From: JBGQOG01 sp052113705
GTDB taxonomy: Bacteria; Pseudomonadota; Alphaproteobacteria; Rhodobacterales; Rhodobacteraceae
NCBI RefSeq assembly: GCF_052113705.1
Contig: NZ_JBGQOG010000001.1
Location: forward strand, 124,001 to 188,000
Length of the DNA stretch: 64,000 nucleotides
Direction: 5' to 3'
A model generated the notes under the pieces. The model had not been told where the DNA came from. It searched no databases and worked only from the letters and a program-made list of their open reading frames with translations. A program made the translations under genes and the position numbers. Shown here piece after piece: positions 33,912 through 41,616 of the stretch (position 1 is the stretch's first letter; every line of letters begins with the position of its first letter).

Positions 33912-35915
33912 TCATTCAAACTCCATGATCACATCATCGACCCGCAGGCTGGCGCCCGGCACCGCCGAGACAGATTTCACCACGCCCTTGCGCTCGGCGC
34001 GCAGGATGTTTTCCATCTTCATCGCCTCGACCGTGGCCAGCGCCTGCCCCTCCTGCACCTCATCACCCGGTGCCACATTCACCGCGACGATCAGGCCGGG
34101 CATCGGGCAAAGCAGATATTTCGACGTGTCGGGCGGCAGTTTCTCGGGCATCAGCCGCGCCAGTTCCGCCTGACGCGGGCTGCGCACATGCACTTTGAGA
34201 TCGGCGCCGCGCGCGCGGATGCGGAAGCCCGAAGGGATCTTGTCGGCCTTGAGCACCAAGGGCTCATCCGCCACCATCAGCCGCGCGAGGCTTTGCCCCG
34301 GCACCCAATCCGAGGTGACCCGCATCGCGGTGCCACCGGCGAAGGTCACCGTGGCCCCCTCCGGATCCGCCGCGATTTTCAGCGCGAATTCCGTGCCTTG
34401 CAGCGTCACGACCCAATCGTCGCCCACATGCCGCTCATGATTGCCGAGACGGCCCGAGATGCGGCTGCGCCGGATCTCGGCCACGCGGTTCATCGCCGCC
34501 GTCGCCGCCGCGATGCGCTGCAACAGCGCCTCATCCAAGCTCGCGCCCAGGAAACCCTCCGGGTATTCCTCGGCAATGAACGCGGTCGTTATATTGCCCG
34601 ACACAAAGCGCGGATGGTCCATCACCGCGCCGACGAAGGGCAGGTTATGGCCGATCCCCTCGACCTCGAACGTGTCGAGCGCCAGCCGCATCTCCTCAAT
34701 CGCCTCCAGACGCGTCGGCGCCCAGGTGCAGAGCTTGGCGATCATCGGGTCGTAATACATGCTGATCTCGCCGCCCTCAAAGACGCCGGTGTCGTTGCGC
34801 ACGATGCCACCGCGTTCGGTTTCCCCCTCAACCGGCGGCCGATAGCGGCTGAGACGGCCGATGGAGGGCAGGAAGTTGCGATAGGGATCCTCGGCATAGA
34901 GGCGGCTTTCCATCGCCCAGCCGTTGATCTTCAGATCCTCCTGCGCGAAGGGCAATGCCTCGCCCGCCGCCACGCGGATCATCTGCTCAACCAGATCGAC
35001 GCCGGTGATCAACTCGGTCACCGGATGTTCCACCTGCAGACGGGTGTTCATTTCGAGGAAATAGAAATTGCGGTCGCCGTCGACGATGAATTCCACGGTC
35101 CCGGCGCTGGTATAGCCCACCGCTTTCGCCAAAGCGCAGGCCTGTTCGCCCATCGCCTTGCGGGTCGCCGCATCGAGGAAGGGGCTCGGCGCCTCTTCGA
35201 TGACCTTCTGGTTGCGGCGCTGGATCGAGCATTCACGCTCATGCAGATACACCGTGTTGCCGAGCTTGTCGGCCAGCACCTGAATTTCAATATGGCGCGG
35301 CTGCGTCACGAATTTCTCGATGAAGATGCGGTCATCGCCAAAGCTGTTGGCCGCCTCGTTCTTGGAGGAGGAAAACCCCTCGCGCGCTTCGGTATCGTTC
35401 CAGGCGATGCGCATCCCCTTGCCACCGCCACCGGCGCTGGCCTTGATCATCACCGGATAGCCGACCTGATTGGAGATTTTCACCGCCTCTTCGGCATCGG
35501 CGATCAGGCCCATATAGCCCGGCACCGTCGAGACCCCGGCCTCCTGCGCCAGTTTTTTCGAGGTGATCTTGTCGCCCATCGCCTCGATTGCGCCGGAGGG
35601 GGGGCCGATGAAAACCACGCCTTCGGCCTCCAGCGCCTCGGCGAATTTCATGTTCTCGGAGAGGAAGCCATAGCCCGGATGCACCGCTTCGGCGCCGGTC
35701 TGGCGGATCGCATCCATGATCTTGTCGATCACGATATAGGATTGGTTGGCGGGAGAGGCCCCGATATGCACCGCTTCATCGGCCATTTTGACATGCAGCG
35801 CATTGCGGTCGGCGTCGGAATAGACCGCCACCGTCTGAATGCCCATCTTGCGGGCGGTCTTGATCACGCGGCAGGCAATCTCGCCGCGGTTGGCGATCAG
35901 GATCTTCTTGAACAT
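33912..35915 (-). CDS. pccA: Propionyl-CoA carboxylase alpha subunit
   Basis: 667 residues from the ATG at 35915 (GGGGAAG upstream); the longer frame to 36107 runs through a terminator. Biotin carboxylase domain: MFKKILIANRGEIACRVIKTARKMG, ATP-grasp KASAGGGGKGMRIAWN, catalytic FLEMNTRLQVEHPVTE. The BT domain is followed by the C-terminal biotinyl domain with the acceptor lysine in VEAMKMEN. It carboxylates biotin with bicarbonate and ATP; PccB transfers the carboxyl to propionyl-CoA. pccB lies 2 kb upstream on the same strand with small genes between, an order I recall from Rhodobacterales. Confidence 0.96.
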   Translation of the reverse strand: MFKKILIANRGEIACRVIKTARKMGIQTVAVYSDADRNALHVKMADEAVHIGASPANQSYIVIDKIMDAIRQTGAEAVHPGYGFLSENMKFAEALEAEGVVFIGPPSGAIEAMGDKITSKKLAQEAGVSTVPGYMGLIADAEEAVKISNQVGYPVMIKASAGGGGKGMRIAWNDTEAREGFSSSKNEAANSFGDDRIFIEKFVTQPRHIEIQVLADKLGNTVYLHERECSIQRRNQKVIEEAPSPFLDAATRKAMGEQACALAKAVGYTSAGTVEFIVDGDRNFYFLEMNTRLQVEHPVTELITGVDLVEQMIRVAAGEALPFAQEDLKINGWAMESRLYAEDPYRNFLPSIGRLSRYRPPVEGETERGGIVRNDTGVFEGGEISMYYDPMIAKLCTWAPTRLEAIEEMRLALDTFEVEGIGHNLPFVGAVMDHPRFVSGNITTAFIAEEYPEGFLGASLDEALLQRIAAATAAMNRVAEIRRSRISGRLGNHERHVGDDWVVTLQGTEFALKIAADPEGATVTFAGGTAMRVTSDWVPGQSLARLMVADEPLVLKADKIPSGFRIRARGADLKVHVRSPRQAELARLMPEKLPPDTSKYLLCPMPGLIVAVNVAPGDEVQEGQALATVEAMKMENILRAERKGVVKSVSAVPGASLRVDDVIMEFE

Positions 35916-35976
35916 CTCAGCACTTCCCCTCCCCGCGATCGGGAGCGGGCGCCCCCGGTCCGGTCTTCTTGTTGAC

Positions 35977-36017
35977 GCAAAAGAAAACGCCACCGGGGCG
36001 CAAAGCCCCGATGGCGT
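35977..36017 (-). terminator. Intrinsic terminator after the 73-residue lipoprotein gene
   Basis: On the minus strand a 13-bp stem with one mismatch (36005-36017 pairing with 35987-35999, loop TTTGC) is followed by TTTTCTTTT (35986 down to 35978). This is the clearest factor-independent terminator in the window. It separates the lipoprotein gene from pccA, which therefore needs its own promoter in the 60 bp before 35915 or read-through. Confidence 0.85.
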
Positions 36018-36058
36018 CAACCGATTGAAACGCCCCGGTTTCCCGGGCCGACGTGACC

Positions 36059-36280
36059 TCAGTAACGATTGCGGTTGACGCAGCCCGGAACGCGCAGGTC
36101 GTCGCAATAGGTGCCGGCCAGCGCACCGATGGCCGCGCCTGTAAGTGCATTGTTGTCGGTCGCATCGGCTGCAACCGCGCCGACCGCGGCGCCTGCGAGC
36201 GCGCGCTCGCCGTCGGTCTGCATGCAGCCCGCGAGCGTGGTGATGGCAAGGGCGCCGAGGATAAGGGTGATGTTACGCAT
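36059..36280 (-). CDS. Small lipoprotein with glycine-zipper-like segment
   Basis: 73 residues from the ATG at 36280, with a strong AGGAGG 8 nt upstream; the longer frame is rejected. Lipoprotein signal MRNITLILGALAITTLAGC (lipobox LAGC), then a small-residue-rich segment ERALAGAAVGAVAADATDNNALTGAAIGALAGTYCDDL with GxxxG-like spacing, and a short Cys-containing tail. Similar small Gly/Ala-rich lipoproteins are common in Rhodobacterales next to pccA. The role is unknown; outer-membrane anchoring is inferred. Confidence 0.8.
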   Translation of the reverse strand: MRNITLILGALAITTLAGCMQTDGERALAGAAVGAVAADATDNNALTGAAIGALAGTYCDDLRVPGCVNRNRY

Positions 36281-36354
36281 GTTTTTCTGCCTCCTGAAAA
36301 GCTGTGTCTTGCCTGATGAACTAGCGCATCCTGCGCCAATAGAAAGCAGGTTTC

Positions 36355-36386
36355 CGCAAAAATTTGCGCCGTCGCAAAGCATTGCG
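36355..36386. promoter_or_regulatory. Paired CGCAA/TTGCG palindromes upstream of the lipoprotein gene
   Basis: Two 14-bp palindromic boxes, CGCAAAAATTTGCG (36355-36368) and CGCAAAGCATTGCG (36373-36386), with centres exactly 18 bp apart, lie 75-106 bp upstream of the lipoprotein start. The same GCAA/TTGC boxes occur upstream of pccB. They resemble the TTTGCAAA-type motif I recall for RamB/ScfR (PccR) regulators of propionyl-CoA genes. The regulator assignment is inference. Confidence 0.5.
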
Positions 36387-36423
36387 CGGAGGATTGCCGA
36401 TCCGGCGAAGTGCCGCCGAAAGC

Positions 36424-36454
36424 AGAAAAGAGCCTGACCCGAATGGGGTCAGGC
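36424..36454 (-). terminator. Intrinsic terminator downstream of the 133-residue hypothetical gene
   Basis: On the minus strand, perfect 9-bp arms GCCTGACCC (36454-36446) and GGGTCAGGC (36440-36432), with loop CATTC, are followed by TCTTTTCTGCT. It terminates the leftward unit ending at 36627, although about 170 bp of apparently untranslated sequence lies between. The remaining gap 36281-36626 (346 bp) holds the palindromic boxes at 36355-36386 and no gene I can support. Confidence 0.75.
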
Positions 36455-36626
36455 CAGAGGTGTTCTGAAGGGTCAGGAACAGGTCGTAGGACACAGGCGA
36501 GCGCCGTGCTGTGGCCCTCTCCCGCCCGAACAGCATGCCCCCGGCCGCGCGCGGTTTCAAAGCCTTCTGAAGGGCATTGCGCGCGGTCGGCAAGAACGTG
36601 CCGGAGCGGGGAGAGGACCGGCAGGA

Positions 36627-37028
36627 TCATGCCCAATCGTCCTCATCCTGGTCGCCGTCTTCGGCGCCGAAGTCATTGTCGGTCAGGAAGGCGTCGGGGA
36701 AGGCAGCCTTGGCGCGCTTGAGATCAATCTTCAGCAGCGCTTCATAGCTTGCCGGATCAAACGGCTCTTCGGCGGGCACGACTTCGCGCATGAAGAGCCA
36801 GCCCAGACGCCCGGCGTCCAGATTGCCCCGCTCAAACGGTTCTTCGCCGAAATGATCCCAGAGGGCGGCCATGAAGGCCAGATCCGCCCGGCGGTCGCCC
36901 GGAGAGCGATCACGGAACCGCTCGCGGGCGACCAGTTTGGTCACACCTTTCGAGTGGTTGGCGCGGCGGATAACGAATTGATGATCGGTGCCGGGCAAAC
37001 GCCCCGGAAAACCACGGTGTTTCAGCAT
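36627..37028 (-). CDS. Hypothetical acidic protein, not recognised
   Basis: 133 residues; GGGAGGGTG lies 6-8 nt before the ATG at 37028, so the gene is credible. The N-terminus is basic (LKHRGFPGRLPGTDHQFVIRR, KLVARERFRDRSPGDRRADL); the C-terminal half is acidic and ends DFGAEDGDQDEDDWA. There is no signal peptide or membrane segment. It reads as a Rhodobacterales-type conserved hypothetical of the pcc region; I cannot name a fold or function. It lies 84 bp downstream of the 42-residue lipoprotein gene on the same strand. Confidence 0.65.
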   Translation of the reverse strand: MLKHRGFPGRLPGTDHQFVIRRANHSKGVTKLVARERFRDRSPGDRRADLAFMAALWDHFGEEPFERGNLDAGRLGWLFMREVVPAEEPFDPASYEALLKIDLKRAKAAFPDAFLTDNDFGAEDGDQDEDDWA

Positions 37029-37078
37029 GATGCACCCTCCCCATTCAGGGAGAGACGGGCCGAAACACCGGGGTGGAA

Positions 37079-37103
37079 GGGGACGGGCGCCTGTACCCGC
37101 CCC
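37079..37103 (-). terminator. Hairpin downstream of the 42-residue lipoprotein gene
   Basis: On the minus strand GGGGCGGG (37103-37096) can pair with CCCGTCCCC (37087-37079) with one bulged base, starting 9 bp after the lipoprotein stop. Only TTCC follows, so it is a weak terminator or a 3'-stabilising structure. Confidence 0.35.
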
Positions 37104-37112
37104 GCTGCCGGA

Positions 37113-37241
37113 TTACTTGTATTTGCCGGTGTAGGTCGGCTCAACGGTAACTTCGGCCGGAGCCGGAGCTTCCATGGTTTTCGCAGCGCAAGCTGCGAGG
37201 AAACCGAACAAGGCGACCGCCAAAACTGCTTTTTTCGACAT
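37113..37241 (-). CDS. 42-residue lipoprotein
   Basis: A short gene that most length cut-offs would miss. From the ATG at 37241, AGGAGAG is placed 5-11 nt upstream. It encodes MSKKAVLAVALFGFLAAC, a complete lipoprotein signal with lipobox LAAC, followed by AAKTMEAPAPAEVTVEPTYT, then GKYK and TAA. The mature peptide is only about 25 residues, Pro/Glu-rich with a terminal YTGKYK. I recall similar tiny lipoproteins in Rhodobacterales genomes. The role is unknown; membrane anchoring by lipidation is inferred from the lipobox. Confidence 0.82.
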   Translation of the reverse strand: MSKKAVLAVALFGFLAACAAKTMEAPAPAEVTVEPTYTGKYK

Positions 37242-37458
37242 GTTTCTCTCCTGGGGCGGATGGCGACCGGGACGTCACGCGTCCCTGCCTCACCCACCAT
37301 TGTCACGTTACGGGCATTTTCAAATCGGCCCGCGATCAAGATACCGTGCTTCGCGGTGCAATCACAGGGGGCAAAATCAACGGCTTGAGGTTTTGATAGG
37401 CGGAAATCCGCACCGAGAGCGGGCACGGGGGTCTTGGTAAGACCGGAACGAGGCATCA

Positions 37459-37872
37459 TCAGTAAATCTCCCAGATGCAGCGGCCGCCTTCGGGGCGGAA
37501 TGCCTCGAAATACTGTGTTGTGTCGTCAGATGCGACGCCAAAGGGAACGTCGCGCGCCGCGAGTGAAATGATCACCTGCGCCGGCTGCGGGCCGGTACCG
37601 GCAATCCGGGGCAAGGCCCAGCTGTCGCAGAGCCATTGCATGTCATCGAGCGCGGCATCGGTGTCGATCTTGCCGTCGATATCGGGGGCGAGGAACCGGA
37701 AGCGAAAGGTCAGCCCTTCGGGGCCCGGCACATCCTGCCGCGTCTCCAGCCATTCGATCTGCTGACCCGAGGGGGCGATGATCTCCTCCGCTGCCACCGG
37801 CAGCACCATCACCCCCCACAGCCCTGCCGCCTCCATCAGCGTCCGAACCGGGCCGCCTCGACAATTCCGCAT
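37459..37872 (-). CDS. DUF6497-like exported protein
   Basis: 137 residues. The N-terminus MRNCRGGPVRTLMEAAGLWGVMVLPVAA can serve as a signal peptide; an ATG at codon 13 would shorten it. The body has IIAPSGQQIEWLETRQDVPGPEGLTFRFRFLAPDI, MQWLCDSWALPRI and FGVASDDTTQYFEAFRPEGGRCIWEIY, which I associate with the Rhodobacterales family DUF6497. The function is unknown. It lies 24 bp downstream of pccB and is probably cotranscribed. Confidence 0.72.
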   Translation of the reverse strand: MRNCRGGPVRTLMEAAGLWGVMVLPVAAEEIIAPSGQQIEWLETRQDVPGPEGLTFRFRFLAPDIDGKIDTDAALDDMQWLCDSWALPRIAGTGPQPAQVIISLAARDVPFGVASDDTTQYFEAFRPEGGRCIWEIY

Positions 37873-37896
37873 GGTTTCCGCCCCCCAAAGCCGCGC

Positions 37897-39429
37897 TTAC
37901 AGGGGAATGTTATCGTGTTTTTTCCACGGGTTCGTGAGTTTCTTCGACCGCAGGCTGGCGAAAGCCCGTGCCACCCGCCGCCGGGTGGAGCGCGGCTGGA
38001 TCACCTCGTCGATAAAGCCCTTTTCGGCCGCCACGAAAGGATTGGCAAAGCGGTCCTCGTAATCCTTGGTGCGCTGCGCGATCTTTTCCGGGTCGCCCAA
38101 TTCCGAGCGATAGAGGATCTCGACCGCGCCCTTGGCCCCCATCACCGCAATCTCGGCGGTGGGCCAGGCATAGTTGAAATCGCCGCGCAGATGTTTGGAG
38201 GACATCACGTCATAGGCGCCGCCATAGGCCTTGCGGGTGATCACCGTCACTTTCGGCACCGTGGCCTCACCATAGGCAAACAGCAGTTTGGCCCCGTGCT
38301 TGATCACGCCGCCATATTCCTGACCAGTGCCCGGCAGAAAGCCCGGCACATCCACCAGCGTGAGAATCGGAATCTCGAACGCGTCACAGAATCGGACAAA
38401 GCGGGCCGCCTTGCGCGAGCTGTCGATATCAAGGCACCCCGCCAGCACCATCGGCTGGTTGGCCACCACGCCGACGCTCTGCCCCTCGAGCCGGATAAAG
38501 CCGGTGATGATGTTCCCGGCGAAATCCTTTTGAATTTCAAAGAAATCACCCTCATCGGCGATCTTCGTGATCAGCTCTTTCATGTCATAGGGCTGGTTCG
38601 GGTTGTCGGGGATCAGCGTATCAAGGCTTTCCTCCACCCGCGCCACATCGTCAAAGAACGGCCGCACCGGTGCCTTTTCGCGGTTGTTCAGCGGCAAAAA
38701 GTCGATCAGGCGGCGGGTTTCGGCCAAAGCCTCCACATCATTCTCATAGGCGCCATCGGCGACCGAGGATTTCTTGGTATGCGTGCCCGCCCCGCCCAGC
38801 TCCTCGGCGGTCACCACCTCATTGGTCACGGTTTTCACCACATCGGGGCCGGTGACGAACATGTAGCTGCTGTCTTTCACCATGAAGATGAAATCGGTCA
38901 TCGCCGGAGAATAGACCGCCCCGCCCGCGCAGGGCCCCATGATCAGGCTGATCTGCGGCACCACGCCCGAGGCCATCACATTGCGCTGGAACACTTCCGC
39001 ATAGCCCGCAAGGCTGGCCACGCCCTCCTGGATCCGCGCGCCGCCGGAATCGTTGATCCCGATCACCGGCGCGCCGTTCTGCATGGCCATATCCATGATC
39101 TTGCAGATCTTTTGCGCGTGGGTTTCCGAGAGCGAGCCGCCAAAGACGGTGAAATCCTGGCTGAACACATAGACCATGCGGCCGTTGACGGTGCCCCAGC
39201 CGGTCACCACGCCATCGCCCGCCGGGCGGTCGGCCTGCATGTTGAATTCGGTGCAGCGATGCGCGACGAACATGTCGAATTCTTCGAACGAGCCTTCGTC
39301 GAGCAGCAGTTCGATCCGCTCGCGCGCGGTCAGCTTGCCCTTGGCATGCTGCGCGTCGATCCGGCGTTGCCCGCCGCCCAGACGGGCCTCGGCCCGACGT
39401 GCCTCCAGCTGTTCCAGAATATCCTTCAT
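37897..39429 (-). CDS. pccB: Propionyl-CoA carboxylase beta subunit
   Basis: 510 residues from the ATG at 39429 (GGGGGAAG upstream). Carboxyltransferase pair: N-terminal half with CTEFNMQADRPAGDGVVTGWG and GINDSGGARIQEGVASLAGYAEVF (oxyanion Gly-Gly); C-terminal half with VDVPGFLPGTGQEYGGVIKHGAKLLFAYGEATVPKVTVITRKAYGGAYDVM. The length and MKDILEQLEARRAEARLGGG start fit PCC beta rather than acetyl-CoA carboxylase. With PccA it converts propionyl-CoA to methylmalonyl-CoA. Multiple GCAA/TTGC boxes stand upstream. Confidence 0.96.
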   Translation of the reverse strand: MKDILEQLEARRAEARLGGGQRRIDAQHAKGKLTARERIELLLDEGSFEEFDMFVAHRCTEFNMQADRPAGDGVVTGWGTVNGRMVYVFSQDFTVFGGSLSETHAQKICKIMDMAMQNGAPVIGINDSGGARIQEGVASLAGYAEVFQRNVMASGVVPQISLIMGPCAGGAVYSPAMTDFIFMVKDSSYMFVTGPDVVKTVTNEVVTAEELGGAGTHTKKSSVADGAYENDVEALAETRRLIDFLPLNNREKAPVRPFFDDVARVEESLDTLIPDNPNQPYDMKELITKIADEGDFFEIQKDFAGNIITGFIRLEGQSVGVVANQPMVLAGCLDIDSSRKAARFVRFCDAFEIPILTLVDVPGFLPGTGQEYGGVIKHGAKLLFAYGEATVPKVTVITRKAYGGAYDVMSSKHLRGDFNYAWPTAEIAVMGAKGAVEILYRSELGDPEKIAQRTKDYEDRFANPFVAAEKGFIDEVIQPRSTRRRVARAFASLRSKKLTNPWKKHDNIPL

Positions 39430-39497
39430 CGCTTCCCCCGATCGGTCTTTGCCGGACATTATGCGCGCGCAGCAATTTCCCAAAGCAGTTTCAAGAA

Positions 39498-39554
39498 AAT
39501 TTGCAAACTATTGCCAGTGATGAAACTGCGAATTGCAACATTGCGAAGCATTGC
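39498..39554. promoter_or_regulatory. Cluster of TTTGCAAA / GCAA-TTGC boxes upstream of pccB
   Basis: Within 60 bp, about 70-125 bp upstream of pccB, are TTTGCAAA (39500-39507), GCAAACTATTGC (39503-39514), GCAACATTGC (39535-39544) and GCGAAGCATTGC (39543-39554). The last shares AAGCATTGC with the box at 36373-36386. The repetition points to a cooperative regulator site. Known: ScfR/RamB-family PccR controls propionyl-CoA carboxylase in Rhodobacter, as far as I recall through TTTGCAAA-like motifs. No regulator gene of that family is in the window. Confidence 0.55.
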
Positions 39555-39651
39555 CCCTGCACACCCCGAGCCGCCGGACTTTGCGCAGGGGCGACCGGGG
39601 CCAATCACCTGCCCGGAAAGCAGCAGGTGCGAGCGTCTGCCCGGGGGCTGG

Positions 39652-40347
39652 TTATGCAACGCCGAAAATATCGTAGTCCGGCGTGCCGTCCCAGACGAGG
39701 TCCCAGCTGGCGCCCGGCCGCACGTTTTGCACGGCAGCAGGCTCAAAACAGACGAGGCAGGCGCCCTGTGGTGCGCGCACCGACGGATAGATCAGCCCGC
39801 GCGCACCCGCCCGGCGGAGGTGCTCTGCCAGCGCCTGTCCTTCGGGATAGCCACGCGCCGGGTCGGCCTGCAGCGCCGGATGCCCGGGCTCATCTGTCAG
39901 ATCGCTGAAGGTCCCGATGAAATCGGCCAAAAGCTCCACATAGCGAACCCGATCGGAATAGATGCCGATAAACCCCAGCTCCCGCGTGCGGTGATAGGCC
40001 ACTTCGGCAACACTGACCTGCAGCTCCCAGGCGCAATACCAGGCGCCGCGCGCCTCGGTGTTAAAGCGGTTGCCGCCGCTGCGGGTATAGGTGAAGGCCG
40101 CATTGACATGGCTGTCGCCATAGACCCGCTGATCCTGCGCGCGGCGGCGATAGGCCAATTCGCGCGGGTCGAGATGCAGGTTGCGGCCACGCTCGGCGCT
40201 CAGCCGGGCGCTGGTCAGCCCTTCCAGCTCGGCCAGCAGCGCCATCTCCGCATCGGAATCCACCAGCCCGCGCAGGACCGGCGGCTTGTGATAGGTGGCG
40301 GGAAGCAACCGGATCAGCGCGCGGTCCGCCAGAGAGGTCGTCTTCAC
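39652..40347 (-). CDS. RES-domain toxin
   Basis: 231 residues from a GTG that overlaps the antitoxin stop (GTGA). RES-domain features are present: basic region with NRFN and RGAWYCAWE, Glu in SVAEVAYHRTRELG and Ser in GLIYPSVRAPQGACLVCF, forming the Arg-Glu-Ser set the family is named for. Known RES toxins (MbcT, ParT, Res) degrade or modify NAD+ or ADP-ribosylate targets and arrest growth. It pairs with the Xre/MbcA/ParS-type antitoxin immediately upstream, so it is a type II toxin-antitoxin module. Both genes look intact. Confidence 0.9.
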   Translation of the reverse strand: MKTTSLADRALIRLLPATYHKPPVLRGLVDSDAEMALLAELEGLTSARLSAERGRNLHLDPRELAYRRRAQDQRVYGDSHVNAAFTYTRSGGNRFNTEARGAWYCAWELQVSVAEVAYHRTRELGFIGIYSDRVRYVELLADFIGTFSDLTDEPGHPALQADPARGYPEGQALAEHLRRAGARGLIYPSVRAPQGACLVCFEPAAVQNVRPGASWDLVWDGTPDYDIFGVA

Positions 40348-40733
40348 GCGCCGCCCCGCAACGCATCGAGATAGGTGCGCACTGTCAGAAACTGCGGCAA
40401 TCCGCCTTCGATCATCGTGTCCAGCGGCCGCGCGCCGCCAAACAACGGGCCGGCATTGGGCAAAACGATCCAGCGCTGCGCCAGCGGCTCCGAGAAATAC
40501 AGCGCCAAGGCTTTGTAGATGCCGGTCAGCGCACTCAGCCGCAGCAACTGGTCCCGGGTCAGCTCTCCCTTGAACGCAGGCTTGCGCGCCCGCTTCCACG
40601 TGCTTTCCGACATATCCGCCAGGGCCGCCGCCTCGGATTGCGTCACACCCCAGGCATCGGCGATCCGCGCGAATGCCTTGAGCGCGACGTCCTTCAGCTC
40701 ATCCCCGGTGTGAATATGATGTGCAAGCTGCAT
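40344..40733 (-). CDS. Xre/MbcA/ParS-family antitoxin
   Basis: 129 residues; AGGGGG lies 8 nt before the ATG. The N-terminal helical Xre-like domain (ALKAFARIADAWGVTQSEAAALADMSESTWKRARKPAF) is followed by a DUF2384-type toxin-binding domain (LLRLSALTGIYKALALYFSEPLAQRWIVLPNAGPLFGGARPLDTMIEGGLPQFLTVRTYLDALRGGA). The WI..PN..F.G..P...M..G motif is diagnostic for RES antitoxins. It neutralises the toxin encoded downstream and probably autorepresses from the inverted repeat at 40771-40804. Confidence 0.9.
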   Translation of the reverse strand: MQLAHHIHTGDELKDVALKAFARIADAWGVTQSEAAALADMSESTWKRARKPAFKGELTRDQLLRLSALTGIYKALALYFSEPLAQRWIVLPNAGPLFGGARPLDTMIEGGLPQFLTVRTYLDALRGGA

Positions 40734-40764
40734 TGCCGTGACCCCCTGTGAGGCAGTTCACCAC

Positions 40765-40804
40765 AACATAGATCATATGGACCAAAATTCAAGTCCATAT
40801 GATC
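40765..40804 (-). promoter_or_regulatory. Promoter and inverted-repeat operator of the RES/Xre operon
   Basis: Perfect 12-bp arms GATCATATGGAC (40771-40782) and GTCCATATGATC (40793-40804) are separated by a 10-nt spacer. On the minus strand TTGAAT (40792-40787), 16 nt and TATGTT (40770-40765) form a promoter whose -35 lies in the spacer, with its spacer and upstream flank covered by the arms. This is the layout expected for autorepression by the antitoxin or toxin-antitoxin complex. The transcript leader would be about 25-30 nt. Confidence 0.8.
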
Positions 40805-40863
40805 TTAGCGCCGCCCATCCCTTGGGCAGGCGTGCCCCTCGGTCCCGGAACCCGACGCGCCGG

Positions 40864-41487
40864 TCAGCCGACGACTTCCAGCAGCAAGGTTTCCACCTCC
40901 GCGCCCGCCGGGCCCTTTTTCGCCGCCTCCTGCACGCCGAGGCCAAGGCCCAGCGTTTCGGCATAGACCACCCGGTTGGCCAATTGCGCCTCGGCCAGAT
41001 CCGAGTCGAGTTCGGCTGCCGCCGCGCGGATTTCGGTGCCCAGCTTGGTTCCCGCCTTGGTGCGGTTCAGCACCACGACCGTCCGCTTGCCCGCCCGCCG
41101 CGCCAGATCCAGCACGCCCTCGGTCGCCCAGAGGTCGACATGGCTGGCCGAGACCGGGACCAGCACCACATCCGCCTCGCGCAGCGCGGGACGCAGATCG
41201 CTGTCGGCCTTGGGCGGCGTGTCGATGATCACATAGTCGTAGATTTTCTTCAGCTTTTCACATTCATAGGACACGCCCCAGGCCGATGCGGTGGAAAATT
41301 CCACCCCCGGATCCTCCATCCGTTCGCGCCGCGTCATGAACCACCGTCCGAGCGAGCCCTGCGGATCGGTGTCGAGCAAAGCCACCGTATGTCCCCGCCG
41401 CAGCAACGCCACCGCCATGTTCACGGCCAGCGTGGTCTTGCCCGCACCGCCCTTTTGCTGGGCCACCGTAATCACCGTTCCAACCAT
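40864..41487 (-). CDS. ParA/MinD-like ATPase, orphan
   Basis: 207 residues from the ATG at 41487 (GGGGGTGGAT upstream). Deviant Walker A QQKGGAGKTTLAVNMAVAL, switch DTDPQGSLGRWF and Walker B-like YDYVIIDTPPKADSDL are complete, so it should bind ATP as a sandwich dimer. It is shorter than chromosomal ParA and has no ParB partner, in line with small ParA-like proteins that position protein clusters or partition plasmids. It is next to the toxin-antitoxin pair, a pairing often seen on plasmids or integrated elements, but no other mobile trait is visible. Confidence 0.88.
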   Translation of the reverse strand: MVGTVITVAQQKGGAGKTTLAVNMAVALLRRGHTVALLDTDPQGSLGRWFMTRRERMEDPGVEFSTASAWGVSYECEKLKKIYDYVIIDTPPKADSDLRPALREADVVLVPVSASHVDLWATEGVLDLARRAGKRTVVVLNRTKAGTKLGTEIRAAAAELDSDLAEAQLANRVVYAETLGLGLGVQEAAKKGPAGAEVETLLLEVVG

Positions 41488-41616
41488 ATCCACCCCCGTT
41501 GCTGCGTCGCAGCGTGCCACAGACGCGTGGCGGATGCACGCGTTTCAATGCCGCAGCGGGAACCCCGCCTGCCCGCTTGGCGTTGCCCCGACAGCCACAG
41601 AATTGAGGAGAGACCC

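Noticed and set aside
36321..36593. 90-residue minus-strand frame in the 36.3-36.6 kb gap
   Set aside because: It crosses a strong intrinsic terminator and the palindromic boxes and has no usable ribosome-binding site.
40738..41616. N-terminal extension of the small exported-protein gene
   Set aside because: This part is antisense to the ParA gene; a strong GAGGAGAG site and signal peptide place the start at 41617.
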